Source: Anaerolineaceae bacterium (GTDB lineage Bacteria; Chloroflexota; Anaerolineae; Anaerolineales; Anaerolineaceae). From it: DNA of 64,000 nucleotides. The notes below the pieces were generated by a model. It was not told the DNA's origin. It was given only the letters and a program-made list of their open reading frames with translations, and searched no databases. Shown piece after piece: positions 8,828 to 17,253 of this stretch. Numbering within the stretch: the stretch's first letter is position 1; every line of letters starts with the position of its first letter. The position numbers and the translations under genes are program-made. The DNA is taken from positions 1-64,000 of the forward strand of contig JAFGLU010000049.1 in the NCBI GenBank assembly GCA_016927865.1, written 5' to 3'.

Positions 8828-10072
8828 ATGTCTCGAAAATGGTTGACAGCGGTTTGTATTGCTGTATTGATCAGCCTGTTCAGTGGCGGGACCGCCCTGG
8901 CTGATCAAGATCCGCCGGATTGGGAAATCGCGTTTGATCCAGCTCCCTATATGCCGGGAGACTACTATCTGATCGCTGCCGTTGAGGAATTCAACAACGA
9001 GTTGTTCCTGATTGCCGGGGATCCATCCTGGTTCCGCTTCATCGACCCGGAAATTATCACTGCCGGGCAGATCTTCCACTCGCCCGATGGAGTCATCTGG
9101 GAGCCTGCCAGCGAGCTCGGTTTCGGCCTGCCGCCGGTAGAAGACCCATACTGTGGAACCAATTATTACGACTTTTCCCTGGACATGGAAGTCTTCAATG
9201 GCAGTCTGTATGCAACCGCCGTTGATTCGTGCTATGCCCTCTCAGGGCTGATCCTCCGCATGAATAAAATGGGCGTATGGGAGCCAGTACTATTCTCTAC
9301 CGACCTGTTCGAACCTTGGGGAGATCCGGCAGCCCCCTATATTGCGCAGTTACATAAATTAACCGTATATAATGAAATGCTTTATGTCAACGTGGATTAC
9401 TCCGACCCCGAGACAGGATTTCCGGCCTCAGCGGTCCTCCGGTCTAGCACGGGTGATCCAGGCACATGGGAAGAAGTTGCGATTTTCCCAGGTTGGTATT
9501 CTCCCGGCTCATTCCATGTTTTCCAGGGCGCCTTGTATATCAACAGCATTACCAACCTTCAGCTCCCAGATTGGATGGAATTGCCCGAGCAAATTTGGCG
9601 CACCTTCGACGGGGTCAACTGGGAAGTAGTCGTCCCCAACGGGTTTGGCAACTCGATTTATGATAGTATGGGAGGGTTCGCCGACTACAAAGGCTACTTG
9701 TATGTTGGGGCGACTACCTATGAAGTGGGTCCCAATCAACTGGATCCCGGCGGTCAAATCTGGCGCAGTTCGGACGGCACAAACTGGGAACTGGTCATGG
9801 CAGGCGGCTTTGGCAACCCGGAGAACATAAAGGTTGACGGCCTGCTGGTCTATCAAGGCGACCTATGCGCCTACACCCTTAATCCATATGAAGGCGGATC
9901 GCTGTTCTGCTCCAAGGATGCCCAGACCTGGCTGCCGGCCAGTGAACCCGGCTGGGGCAACCCAAGCTACTATACCACCCACCTTAGCTCGTCCCAAGTC
10001 GTCTTCAAGGACGATCTCTATCTGGGCATGTTTTCATCCCAGGGAACGCTGGTGAAGTTAGACCATCCATAA
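8828..10072 (+). CDS. Secreted protein with beta-propeller-like repeats
   Basis: The start at 8828 follows AAAAGGAGC, giving a 414-residue protein with a signal peptide (about residues 1-25, ending TALA-DQ). The mature part contains at least four spaced copies of a motif like S-x-DG-x-x-W-E-x-V followed by G-F/W-G-N, for example TFDGVNWEVVVPNGFGN, SSDGTNWELVMAGGFGN and SKDAQTWLPASEPGWGN. This spacing resembles sialidase/BNR-type or similar propeller blades, but the Asp-box is not canonical and no enzyme residues can be assigned. It is probably an extracellular binding or structural protein. A 14-bp stem hairpin follows at 10125-10162. Confidence 0.65.
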   Translation: MSRKWLTAVCIAVLISLFSGGTALADQDPPDWEIAFDPAPYMPGDYYLIAAVEEFNNELFLIAGDPSWFRFIDPEIITAGQIFHSPDGVIWEPASELGFGLPPVEDPYCGTNYYDFSLDMEVFNGSLYATAVDSCYALSGLILRMNKMGVWEPVLFSTDLFEPWGDPAAPYIAQLHKLTVYNEMLYVNVDYSDPETGFPASAVLRSSTGDPGTWEEVAIFPGWYSPGSFHVFQGALYINSITNLQLPDWMELPEQIWRTFDGVNWEVVVPNGFGNSIYDSMGGFADYKGYLYVGATTYEVGPNQLDPGGQIWRSSDGTNWELVMAGGFGNPENIKVDGLLVYQGDLCAYTLNPYEGGSLFCSKDAQTWLPASEPGWGNPSYYTTHLSSSQVVFKDDLYLGMFSSQGTLVKLDHP

Positions 10073-10124
10073 ACAACATCTACTCACTTAAGCTCTGCCC
10101 CTTCATCGAAAAACCGTCCATAAG

Positions 10125-10162
10125 AACAGCGGGAAGCGTCCGTACAATCGCTTCCCGCTGTT
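10125..10162 (+). terminator. Hairpin terminator
   Basis: A perfect 14-bp stem (AACAGCGGGAAGCG and its complement) with a 10-nt loop lies 52 nt after the secreted protein stop. The T-run after it is weak. Confidence 0.6.
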
Positions 10163-10516
10163 GCCCTTCATGGCCTGTGGGGGCAAGGCTCGCCCACACA
10201 CAAGCTCTCCCCGCCGATTTGGCATGCTAGCGAGAGTCTGGGAGAGGAACCGAAAGTCTGCGACAATCTCTTGATCGGGCGCAGCTCGACCCCAGTTGAT
10301 TCTCATGTCTTATCCCACCGCTGCGCCCCTACAAGAAATTCAGGCAATAATTTCTTTTCCTCATTCGCGCCAATTCGCGTTCACCCTGGCAAAGCCAGGG
10401 CTTTTCGCGGAAAAATTCCTCTCCCCATGACAACACCCTTTGCGCGATATAATCATTTTGCAACTTTTTACGCATTCCTCCGTAAATGGTTATAGACAGA
10501 TTAAGAGGAGCGATTG
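10163..10516. other. Intergenic region before the sigma factor operon
   Basis: This region holds a CCCTGGC/GCCAGGG hairpin at 10384-10400 followed by CTTTT. It also has a CCTCATTCGCG-type repeat near 10360-10385, similar to one at 55558-55592. A TATAAT hexamer at 10448-10453 could be the -10 box for the sigma factor operon; a convincing -35 is not seen. Confidence 0.4.
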
Positions 10517-11107
10517 GTGATCAACCTCGATGCGGCCGTGCTCCGGCAGGCCATCCAAGGCGACGAAGAAGCTTTTACCAGGATTGTAGAGACCTACCAG
10601 AGACCGGTCTTCAATCTGTGTTACCGCATGTTGGGGCAGGCCCAAGAAGCGGAAGACGCAGCCCAAGAGACCTTCTGGCGGGCCTATCAACACCTGCGCC
10701 GCTACGACCAGCAGCGGCCCTTCGCCACCTGGCTACTCTCCATCGCCGCGCATTACTGCATTGACCAGCAGCGCAAACGCCGTTTGCCCACCCTGGCGCT
10801 GGAACTCATGCCCGACGAGGATGCGCCTGATCCCGCTCCCAACCCCGAAAGGGTCTTCGCCCAACTCGAGGAAAAAGGCCAGCTCCAGTCACTGCTGGCG
10901 CGCCTTGGACCTCAAGACCGGGCCGCAATTATCTTACGTTATTGGTACGAGTTCTCGGAAGACGAGATTGCCAAAACTTTGCAGCTCACCGTCAGTGCCG
11001 TCAAATCCAGACTGCACCGCGCGCGCAAAGAACTGGCCCTCTCCTGGGAATCTCAATCCACCGCTTCACTCGCGGAAAGGAGAAAAAATGAGTCACCAGC
11101 CCTTTGA
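10517..11107 (+). CDS. ECF-family RNA polymerase sigma factor
   Basis: The 196-residue protein has sigma region 2 (FNLCYRMLGQAQEAEDAAQE, residues about 34-53, then FATWLLSIAAHYCIDQ) and region 4 (LGPQDRAAIILRYWYEFS then SAVKSRLHRARKEL near residues 130-175). This is the RpoE-like extracytoplasmic function group. The start is GTG at 10517 after AAGAGGAG; TTG at 10514 is an alternative. The anti-sigma gene begins 20 nt before its end, so the two are translationally coupled. It probably transcribes its own operon, including the two envelope proteins downstream (inference). Confidence 0.9.
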   Translation: MINLDAAVLRQAIQGDEEAFTRIVETYQRPVFNLCYRMLGQAQEAEDAAQETFWRAYQHLRRYDQQRPFATWLLSIAAHYCIDQQRKRRLPTLALELMPDEDAPDPAPNPERVFAQLEEKGQLQSLLARLGPQDRAAIILRYWYEFSEDEIAKTLQLTVSAVKSRLHRARKELALSWESQSTASLAERRKNESPAL

Positions 11108-11627
11108 AACCTGGCTCCTTGAAGACCGGCGGAGCCTGTCAGAGGAAGAGCAGCAGAACCTGCAGCAGCACCTCGAGCGCTGCTCAGACTGCCGCCGCCT
11201 CGAGGCAAAGTGGCAGGAGGTCCGCCTGGAGATGCGCGCCGCGCCGATGGTCGCGCCCAGACCCGGATTCTCTCGCCGGTTCCAGGCCGGAATGGCCGAA
11301 CGCCGCGTGCGCGAACAGCGCAGGCAAGCCTGGAGGGTGTTCATCGCCTTCGGCAGCAGCGCAGCCGCTGTCTTTGCCGGATTCATGATCTATGCCTTCT
11401 TTTTCTCCACCACAGCCGAGTGGGTTCAATCCGTCGTCACCTTGCTTTCCACAACGGTCGGCGCCGCTGAAACCACCCGCAGCCTGGTCTCCACCTGGAT
11501 GCAGTTCACGCCCTTCTCGCTGAACCTCACCGTGTGGATCACCGTCGGCGTCACATTCTGCTTCCTGGTATTGCTTTGGGTCTTTGCCATCTGGCGAACT
11601 TCACTGGTAGGGGTGATCAACAAATGA
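11088..11627 (+). CDS. Zinc-finger anti-sigma factor, membrane-bound
   Basis: The start at 11088 has the site GGAAAGGAG and lies within the last 20 nt of the sigma gene, in another frame. The 179-residue product begins with a zf-HC2 type domain with LQQHLERCSDC (HxxxCxxC, residues about 24-34), which binds zinc and holds the sigma factor. Two hydrophobic segments follow, near residues 85-107 and 148-170, giving a membrane anchor with an external loop of about 40 residues that may sense the signal. Its stop overlaps the next start (ATGA). Confidence 0.85.
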   Translation: MSHQPFETWLLEDRRSLSEEEQQNLQQHLERCSDCRRLEAKWQEVRLEMRAAPMVAPRPGFSRRFQAGMAERRVREQRRQAWRVFIAFGSSAAAVFAGFMIYAFFFSTTAEWVQSVVTLLSTTVGAAETTRSLVSTWMQFTPFSLNLTVWITVGVTFCFLVLLWVFAIWRTSLVGVINK

Positions 11628-12616
11628 AACGCCTGACTTCACTTACAATTGTTTTGACCGCTTTCCTGGCGCTGGTCTTATTGGCGGGGTGTTCCCCCTC
11701 CTATATGTCGCGCGATGGGTTGGTGGTCGGCCAGAGCTTCCGCCTCGAATCCGGCGAAACGCTCAATCAAGATCTGACCGTCGCAGGCGGTTCCGCAGTG
11801 TTGGAAGAAGGCTCCACGCTCAACGGTAACATTGCCGTCATGGGCGGCTCGCTTTCCATCAACGGCGTTGTCAACGGCGACGTCTCTGCGATGGGCGGCG
11901 TGGTCACATTGGGCTCCAAAGCCGTCATTCATGGAAACGTCGCTACCGTGGGGGCCAACCTCAGCCGGGCCAGCGGCGCCCTGATCGACGGCGAAGTTTC
12001 AGGCGAAGTTGGGGACTTTACCCTCCCCGATGTTGTCACACCGGCTGTAGACGCAGGCCGCTGGGTAGCCAACTTCTTCTGGCGCATCTTCCAGGCCTTC
12101 GCGGTTGCTGCCCTGGCGGTGCTGGTATCGCTGTTTGCCCAGCGCCCCATGGAACGCGCCGGTGATACGCTAACATCCCAGCCCATCCTGGCCGGCGGCC
12201 TGGGCCTGCTCACCCTCATCGTCCTACCCGTCCTCTTCGCGGTGCTGGCAATCACCATCATCCTCGCCCCGGTTACCCTGTTGGGTCTGCTCGGACTGGG
12301 TATCGCCCTGGTGTTTGGCTGGCTGGTTGCAGGCGCCGTGGTGGGCGAGCGCATCGGGCGAATGTTGAATCAAACCTGGAGCGCACCGCTGTGTGCCGGA
12401 ATTGGCACCCTGGCCCTCGCTCTGGTAACCGCCCTTCTCAGTGGTATCGTCTGCATCGGCTGGATCTTGCCCTTCCTGATCTCCGTTGTAGGCCTGGGTT
12501 CGGTCATCCTCACCCGCTTTGGCACGCAGGCTTATCCGCCCCCTGTCCAGGCCGCGCCGGCCTCCGTTCAGGTCATCGACGTGGAACCACCCCATTCCGA
12601 CCAGGGCCTAGAATGA
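11624..12616 (+). CDS. Bactofilin-like polymer-forming membrane lipoprotein
   Basis: The 330-residue protein overlaps the anti-sigma stop by 4 nt. It starts with a lipoprotein signal (LVLLAGCSPS, lipidated Cys near residue 22). Residues about 35-125 are a beta-helical polymer-forming repeat of the bactofilin/DUF583 kind, with repeated G-x-V/I segments such as STLNGNIAVMGG and GVVNGDVSAMGGVV. The second half has four or more hydrophobic segments, including LAGGLGLLTLIVLPVLFAVL, so it is an integral membrane protein. Such proteins occur near envelope-stress regulators. The coupling to the sigma/anti-sigma pair suggests it is part of the response or the sensing device. Confidence 0.75.
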   Translation: MKRLTSLTIVLTAFLALVLLAGCSPSYMSRDGLVVGQSFRLESGETLNQDLTVAGGSAVLEEGSTLNGNIAVMGGSLSINGVVNGDVSAMGGVVTLGSKAVIHGNVATVGANLSRASGALIDGEVSGEVGDFTLPDVVTPAVDAGRWVANFFWRIFQAFAVAALAVLVSLFAQRPMERAGDTLTSQPILAGGLGLLTLIVLPVLFAVLAITIILAPVTLLGLLGLGIALVFGWLVAGAVVGERIGRMLNQTWSAPLCAGIGTLALALVTALLSGIVCIGWILPFLISVVGLGSVILTRFGTQAYPPPVQAAPASVQVIDVEPPHSDQGLE

Positions 12617-12715
12617 AACTTGCATCGCAACTGCTCAGCCAGAGGTCAAGTTTGGGAACTTACCTCAACCTCTAGGCAGCTACCTTGCATCAAAGAAATT
12701 GAAAGAGAGTAACGT

Positions 12716-13564
12716 ATGAAACGAATTCTTTTGGTAATCTCAATATTTGTCATGGTATCCCTGGCCTGCTCGGTCACCATCAACATGCCCAAGGAGGAAG
12801 AAACCGGCCCCGCCGAGATCGTCGAAATCAACGAAGCTGCCCCTGCCGAGTCTCCCGCCGAGTTGATCATCAACATGGGCGCTGGCGAACTGAACATCCA
12901 GGGCGGCGCGCAGAACCTGGTCGAAGGCACGGTGGAGTATAACGTCGTTGCCTGGAAACCTGAAATCGACCGTGACGGCAGCGAGATTCGCATCAGCCAG
13001 GGTGACATGAAAAATTTCACCTTCGGCAAAGCCGGCAACTTGATCAACCGCTGGGATCTGCGCCTGGGCACCATGCCTCTCGACCTGACCATCGAAGCCG
13101 GAGCCTATGAGAGCGATCTGGATCTGACCGGCCTGTCGCTAACCGGTCTGCGCATCACAGATGGCGCCAGTTCCAACAGTGTGGTCTTCACTGCGCCAAA
13201 CCCTGTGCGAATGGACCGCTTCACCTACGAAACCGGCGCATCTTCCATCAAGCTGGAAGGTCTGGGATATGCCAACTTTGACGAGATGAACTTCCAGGGC
13301 GGCGCAGGAAATTACACCCTCGACTTCTCCGGCGCCTTGCAGGACGACGCCCGCGTGTACATCGACGGCGGCCTGGGCAACTTCACCATCATCGTCCCGC
13401 CCACCACCGCGGCGCGCATCATCGTGGATGGCGGCCTGAAAAATGTCTCGCCCCAGGGAACCTGGAACGTCCGCAATGGTGAATATCGCACCGATGGCGA
13501 AGGCCCCCTCCTGCGCATCGAAGTCAATATCGGCGTCGGCAACCTGACCCTCATCAGCGAGTAA
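12716..13564 (+). CDS. Lipoprotein with toast-rack-like domain
   Basis: The 282-residue protein has a lipoprotein signal (VSLACS, Cys near residue 18) and then repeated beta-rich segments: AELIINMGAGELNIQGG, LDLTIEAGAYESDLDL, FTYETGASSIKLEG, VYIDGGLGNFTIIVP and VNIGVGNLTLISE. This repeating GxGxhxh pattern matches the toast-rack/DUF4097-type beta-solenoid domains found next to LiaF-like and PspC envelope-stress proteins. It lies 99 nt after the previous gene and is followed by a strong terminator, so it is probably the last gene of the sigma operon. Exact role unknown. Confidence 0.7.
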   Translation: MKRILLVISIFVMVSLACSVTINMPKEEETGPAEIVEINEAAPAESPAELIINMGAGELNIQGGAQNLVEGTVEYNVVAWKPEIDRDGSEIRISQGDMKNFTFGKAGNLINRWDLRLGTMPLDLTIEAGAYESDLDLTGLSLTGLRITDGASSNSVVFTAPNPVRMDRFTYETGASSIKLEGLGYANFDEMNFQGGAGNYTLDFSGALQDDARVYIDGGLGNFTIIVPPTTAARIIVDGGLKNVSPQGTWNVRNGEYRTDGEGPLLRIEVNIGVGNLTLISE

Positions 13565-13586
13565 ATTCGCTCAACTCCCTGTCTCT

Positions 13587-13623
13587 AAAAAGCTTGCAGC
13601 GCGAGATTGCTGCAAGCTTTTTT
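13587..13623 (+). terminator. Rho-independent terminator
   Basis: AAAAAGCTTGCAGC pairs with GCTGCAAGCTTTTT and is followed by further T residues. This is a classic intrinsic terminator 23 nt after the toast-rack lipoprotein gene. Confidence 0.9.
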
Positions 13624-13640
13624 ATTACAACTCCACTCCT

Positions 13641-13664
13641 GTAGGCGGGGTATCCTTACCCCGC
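13641..13664. repeat. Short GTAGG hairpin (family 3)
   Basis: GTAG is followed by GCGGGGTA, a TCCT loop and TACCCCGC. It is the same kind of short hairpin as those at 2980-3058. Confidence 0.45.
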
Positions 13665-13691
13665 ATCTTCCTCGAACTCCATCCGCGAGAG

Positions 13692-13697
13692 TATAAT
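13692..13697 (+). promoter_or_regulatory. -10 box, near-leaderless start
   Basis: TATAAT stands 10 nt before the ATG of the anion transporter, with no ribosome-binding site between, so transcription would begin within a few bases of the start codon. A weak TTCCTC -35 lies 18 nt upstream. Confidence 0.5.
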
Positions 13698-13707
13698 ACC
13701 CCTTCGT

Positions 13708-14937
13708 ATGACCCTCACCAGTTGGATCACTCTGGCAATCGTCCTGGTCACTTATCTTGGCATTGCCGCCGGGCGCTGGCCGCTGCTCAAAGCCAACCGC
13801 GCCACCCTCACCCTCATCGGCGTAGGGCTGCTGCTCGTCACCGGTTCGCTGCATTTTGAAGACCTCGGCTCTTATCTCGACCTGGACACACTCATCCTGC
13901 TCTTCGCCATGATGGTCATCAACGCCAACCTGCAAATTTCGGGCTTCTTCCGCATCGCCGGCAGCAGCCTGCTCAAGCTCACTCGCAGCCCCAAAACCTT
14001 CCTGGCCGTCGAGATCCTTCTGGCGGGCGTTCTCAGCGCCCTCTTCCTCAACGACACCATCTGCCTGATGCTCACCCCCCTGGTACTGAGCATTTTGCTC
14101 TCTCTGGGGCGCAACCCCATTCCCTACCTCATCGCCCTGGCTACCGCCTCCAATATTGGCTCCACCGCCACCCTCACGGGCAACCCCCAAAACATGATCA
14201 TCGGCACGGCTTCGGGTATCTCCTATCTCGAATTTGCCGCCAATCTCACCCCCATCGCCCTGCTGGGCCTGGGCGGCATCTGGCTGGTGCTGGTGTGGTT
14301 CTACCCGTCCGAGTTTCGCGGCAGCCGCTTCCCCGAGATGGAACCGGCGCGGATCACCTTTGTGCGCCCGCTGCTGACCAAAAGTCTCGCCGTCACCGGG
14401 CTGATGCTGGTGGCTTTTTTGGCGGGCGTGCCGGTAGCCCTGGCGGCACTGCTAGCAGCCTGCGCTTTGCTCTTCACCCGCCGCGTCGAGGCCGAAAAGG
14501 TTCTCGCCGAAGTGGATTGGAGCCTGCTGGTGTTCTTTGCCGCCCTGTTCATCCTCACTGGCTCGCTGGAGGCCAACGGCATCACCCAGGCGCTCTTCGC
14601 CCATCTAGATATTGGCAGCCAGGCCAACGTTTTTAACCTCTCCGCCGTCACCGTGGTGCTCAGCAACCTGGTATCCAACGTTCCGGCGGTGCTGCTCCTG
14701 CGCCCTGTGGCCGCCGCCCTGACCAACCCCACCGCGGGCTGGCTCACGCTGGCAGCCGCCTCCACGCTAGCCGGCAACCTCACCCTACTCGGCTCGGTCG
14801 CCAACCTCATCGTTGCCGAATCGGCTGCCCGGCGGCAGGTGCATTTGGATTTCTGGGAATACACCAAGGCCGGAGCCTTGATTACCCTGATTTCTCTGGT
14901 GTTGGGTGTGGCCTGGCTGGGCTGGGTGGTTTGGTAG
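13708..14937 (+). CDS. Anion transporter (ArsB/NhaD, CitMHS-like superfamily)
   Basis: The 409-residue polytopic protein has about eleven hydrophobic segments. Signature stretches are LDTLILLFAMMVINANLQ, LFLNDTICLMLTPLVL (a typical hairpin motif of the ion transporter superfamily) and IGSTATLTGNPQNMIIG, with a mirrored NLVSNVPAVLLL in the second half. These features mark the ArsB/CitMHS/NhaD ion transporter superfamily, which includes YbiR-like anion transporters. The ion is unknown. The start lies just 10 nt after a TATAAT box. A large hairpin repeat separates it from the convergent nadD. Confidence 0.8.
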   Translation: MTLTSWITLAIVLVTYLGIAAGRWPLLKANRATLTLIGVGLLLVTGSLHFEDLGSYLDLDTLILLFAMMVINANLQISGFFRIAGSSLLKLTRSPKTFLAVEILLAGVLSALFLNDTICLMLTPLVLSILLSLGRNPIPYLIALATASNIGSTATLTGNPQNMIIGTASGISYLEFAANLTPIALLGLGGIWLVLVWFYPSEFRGSRFPEMEPARITFVRPLLTKSLAVTGLMLVAFLAGVPVALAALLAACALLFTRRVEAEKVLAEVDWSLLVFFAALFILTGSLEANGITQALFAHLDIGSQANVFNLSAVTVVLSNLVSNVPAVLLLRPVAAALTNPTAGWLTLAAASTLAGNLTLLGSVANLIVAESAARRQVHLDFWEYTKAGALITLISLVLGVAWLGWVVW

Positions 14938-14972
14938 CTTCTCGGCTGCCACTCAACCTGAGGTGGAAGAAG

Positions 14973-15029
14973 CCTGAATTTGAGGTGTAAGTGGGGTGCT
15001 TCGCACCCCACTTACACCTCAAATTCAGG
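14973..15029. repeat. Long hairpin repeat, family 1 copy 2
   Basis: Two perfectly complementary 27-nt arms (14973-14999 and 15003-15029) are joined by a TTC loop. The core reads GGGGTGC-TTC-GCACCCC. The left arm and the preceding GGTGGAAGAAG are related to the copy at 876-973. It lies between convergent genes and may end transcription of either. Confidence 0.8.
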
Positions 15030-15037
15030 AACTTTCC

Positions 15038-15664
15038 CTATCCTCTACTTAGTGACGTCTCGCGGTACCAACCATTTTGTTCAATCAACTCGTGCACCCG
15101 CTCAGGCAAGAAGTAAGCGTAGTGTTTGCCGTTGCGTAAACGCTCGCGGATGTCGCTGGAGGCAATCTCAATCAGCGGCGAATCGACGAAACGTGTCTTG
15201 GCCATAATTCCCGGCAGGATCGACTCCAGGCGGGCCATGTCCACCTCGTCGCCGGGGCGGCGCATGACTCCTAATTCATTCACTTGCGCCAACAGCCCCT
15301 GCGGATCATACCACAGCGGCAAATCGCGCAACGAATCCCCGCCTAGCAGGTAAACTAGCTCTGCGTTGGGAAACTCCTCAGCCAGCAAGCGCAGGGTGTC
15401 CACCGCGTATTGCGGCCCGGGACGGTCCACGTCTACCCGCGAGATGCTGAAACGCGGCTCGCTCGTCAGAGCAGCCTCCAGCAGCGGCAGGCGCACTGCC
15501 AGCGGGCTAATGGCCCGCCCAAACTTGTGCGGCGGGTCGGGAGTAATGACCCACAGCACCCGTTCCAGGCGCAACTGATCAGCCGCCTCGGCTGCCAAAA
15601 TCAAGTGGCCCAGGTGTGGTGGGTCAAAGGTCCCGCCAAAAACCCCCAACCTCAATCTTGCCAC
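15038..15664 (-). CDS. nadD: Nicotinate-nucleotide adenylyltransferase
   Basis: The 208-residue protein has the nucleotidyltransferase signature GVFGGTFDPPHLGHL (residues about 7-21, with the HxGH motif), WVITPDPPHK, and the C-terminal SSDIRERL (ISSTxIR-type) motif. NadD adenylates nicotinate mononucleotide in NAD synthesis. Its start overlaps the end of obgE by 13 nt, an arrangement commonly seen for obgE-nadD. The next gene of the classic cluster, rsfS, is instead far away at 55678. Confidence 0.93.
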   Translation of the reverse strand: MARLRLGVFGGTFDPPHLGHLILAAEAADQLRLERVLWVITPDPPHKFGRAISPLAVRLPLLEAALTSEPRFSISRVDVDRPGPQYAVDTLRLLAEEFPNAELVYLLGGDSLRDLPLWYDPQGLLAQVNELGVMRRPGDEVDMARLESILPGIMAKTRFVDSPLIEIASSDIRERLRNGKHYAYFLPERVHELIEQNGWYRETSLSRG

Positions 15665-16911
15665 TCCAACTCGTTGTCGCCGATGAAGACCATATCCCCT
15701 TCTTGGATACCTGCTTCGCGCAAAGCCTTCTCTACACCCAGCGCATGAATCATACGCTGGAAGCGCCGCACTGGGGCGTCGAACTCCCAGTAGGTCATGG
15801 AAGCAGCCCGCTCCAGGGCTTTGCTATGCACGCGCCAGCCATCCGAGGTCCGCTCAATGGTGAATGCGTTGGGGTCTTCCGCAGGCCGGTACACCGGCAT
15901 CGATTCGGGCGCCTCCAGTTCGGGCGCGGTTTGCATCAGCTCGGCTACCTTCCACAACAGCGGTTTCACTTCGGTGCGAGCGTAGGCCGAAATCGTATAC
16001 AAGGTATGCCCGCGCTTCTCAAACTGTTTACGTAGCTTGGTCACTTTCTCTTGCACTTCCGGCAAGTCAATCTTATTCAACACCACCAACTGGGGCTTGT
16101 GCGCCAATTGCTCATCGAACAAGGCCAGCTCGCTATTGATCTGCGAGAAATCGGCCAGCGGGTCTTCCGAAAGCCCGTCGAGCATGTGAATCAGCACACG
16201 GCAACGCTGTACGTGGCGCAGGAAGGTGTGACCCAACCCCACCCCATGACTGGCGCCTTCCACCAGACCGGGGATGTCCGCCAGCACCAGGGTGGTGTCC
16301 ATGTCCAGCTCGGCCACGCCCAGGTTGGGCTCCAGCGTGGTGAAGGGATAATCGGCAATCTTGGGGTCGGCGTTGGTCACCGCTGCCAGCAGGCTGGACT
16401 TGCCCGCGTTGGGCATGCCCACAATCCCTACATCCGCGATCAACTTCAGTTCCAGGCGTAGGCGGCGTTCTTCTCCTGGCTCGCCCTTTTCACCCATCGA
16501 GGGCACCTGGTTGCTGGGTGTGGCGAAATGCTGGTTGCCGCGTCCGCCCCGACCGCCTTTGGCCGCCACCAGGCGCTGCCCTTTTTCCACCAGGTCGCCC
16601 AGCAGCTCGCCCGTCTTTTCATCGTAAATCAGCGTCCCCGGCGGCACCGGAATGACCAGGTCGCTTGCGTACTTGCCGGACATATTGTTGGGGCCGCCCC
16701 GCTTGCCATCATCGGCAGCGTAGCGGTCTTTATAACGGAACGCCGAAAGCGTGTTCAGCGTAGGCAGCACCTCAAAAATCACGCTGCCTCCGCGCCCCCC
16801 ATCGCCCCCGTCCGGCCCGCCGCGAGGCACGTACTTCTCGCGATGAAAATGCACCATCCCGTCTCCGCCGTTGCCGGCTTTCACTCGTATCTTCGCTCGA
16901 TCGACGAACAT
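15652..16911 (-). CDS. obgE: Obg family GTPase
   Basis: The 419-residue protein contains the glycine-rich Obg fold (GNGGDGMVHFHREKYVPRGG near residues 14-33), a G domain with P-loop GMPNAGKSSLL, switch and DIPGLVEGAS segments, NKID, and a C-terminal OCT domain (residues about 340-419) ending MVFIGDNELEWQD. Obg binds the 50S subunit and links GTP/ppGpp levels to ribosome maturation. The start has an AAGGTGG site. It forms an operon with nadD. Confidence 0.95.
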   Translation of the reverse strand: MFVDRAKIRVKAGNGGDGMVHFHREKYVPRGGPDGGDGGRGGSVIFEVLPTLNTLSAFRYKDRYAADDGKRGGPNNMSGKYASDLVIPVPPGTLIYDEKTGELLGDLVEKGQRLVAAKGGRGGRGNQHFATPSNQVPSMGEKGEPGEERRLRLELKLIADVGIVGMPNAGKSSLLAAVTNADPKIADYPFTTLEPNLGVAELDMDTTLVLADIPGLVEGASHGVGLGHTFLRHVQRCRVLIHMLDGLSEDPLADFSQINSELALFDEQLAHKPQLVVLNKIDLPEVQEKVTKLRKQFEKRGHTLYTISAYARTEVKPLLWKVAELMQTAPELEAPESMPVYRPAEDPNAFTIERTSDGWRVHSKALERAASMTYWEFDAPVRRFQRMIHALGVEKALREAGIQEGDMVFIGDNELEWQD

Positions 16912-17253
16912 AAACCACCTTACGGAAGCTGTAAGCTATTAGCCATCAGCTTTAATACCAAGAATTCACTGATTTGATTATAACATTCCTCGGCTCTAAC
17001 TCACTCTCCCACCGGAAGAGGGAGTAGGATTGAGGGCGGAAAAAGGTATGCAGAAGATTCAGCGAATCTTATTCCATGCGGCAACTGCCCGAAATCCGAC
17101 AGCTTTTCAAAACGTCGGATTTCGCTTGTTTCAGGGCAGTGAAAGACAAATGAAATTCCGCTCAATCCGACACAACTAAAAACCAAACTTTCGACAACTT
17201 CGCCCGGTCACCGATTGGCGACCGGGCGAAAAATTACACCAACATCGCGATTC
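16912..17253. other. Intergenic region with repeats
   Basis: This 340-base gap between two minus-strand genes holds a REP-like segment at about 17001-17040, the complete family 2 element at 17024-17173, and a 9-bp GC hairpin CGCCCGGTC/GACCGGGCG at 17201-17228 just past the stop of the following gene. The region upstream of obgE shows no clear promoter. Confidence 0.5.
17024..17173. repeat. Palindromic element, family 2, copy B
   Basis: The outer ends GTAGGATTGAGGGCGG (17024-17039) and CCGCTCAATCCGACAC (17158-17173) are inverted repeats with some mismatches. The inner hairpin pairs GAAATCCGAC with GTCGGATTTC. The order of blocks matches copy A at 7144-7289, including GCAACTGCCC before the inner arm and GGGCA after it. 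Confidence 0.6.

Noticed and set aside
12613-12675. 20-codon ORF overlapping the bactofilin-like stop by ATGA
   Set aside because: It is too short, with no recognisable feature or ribosome-binding site; the overlap may be chance.
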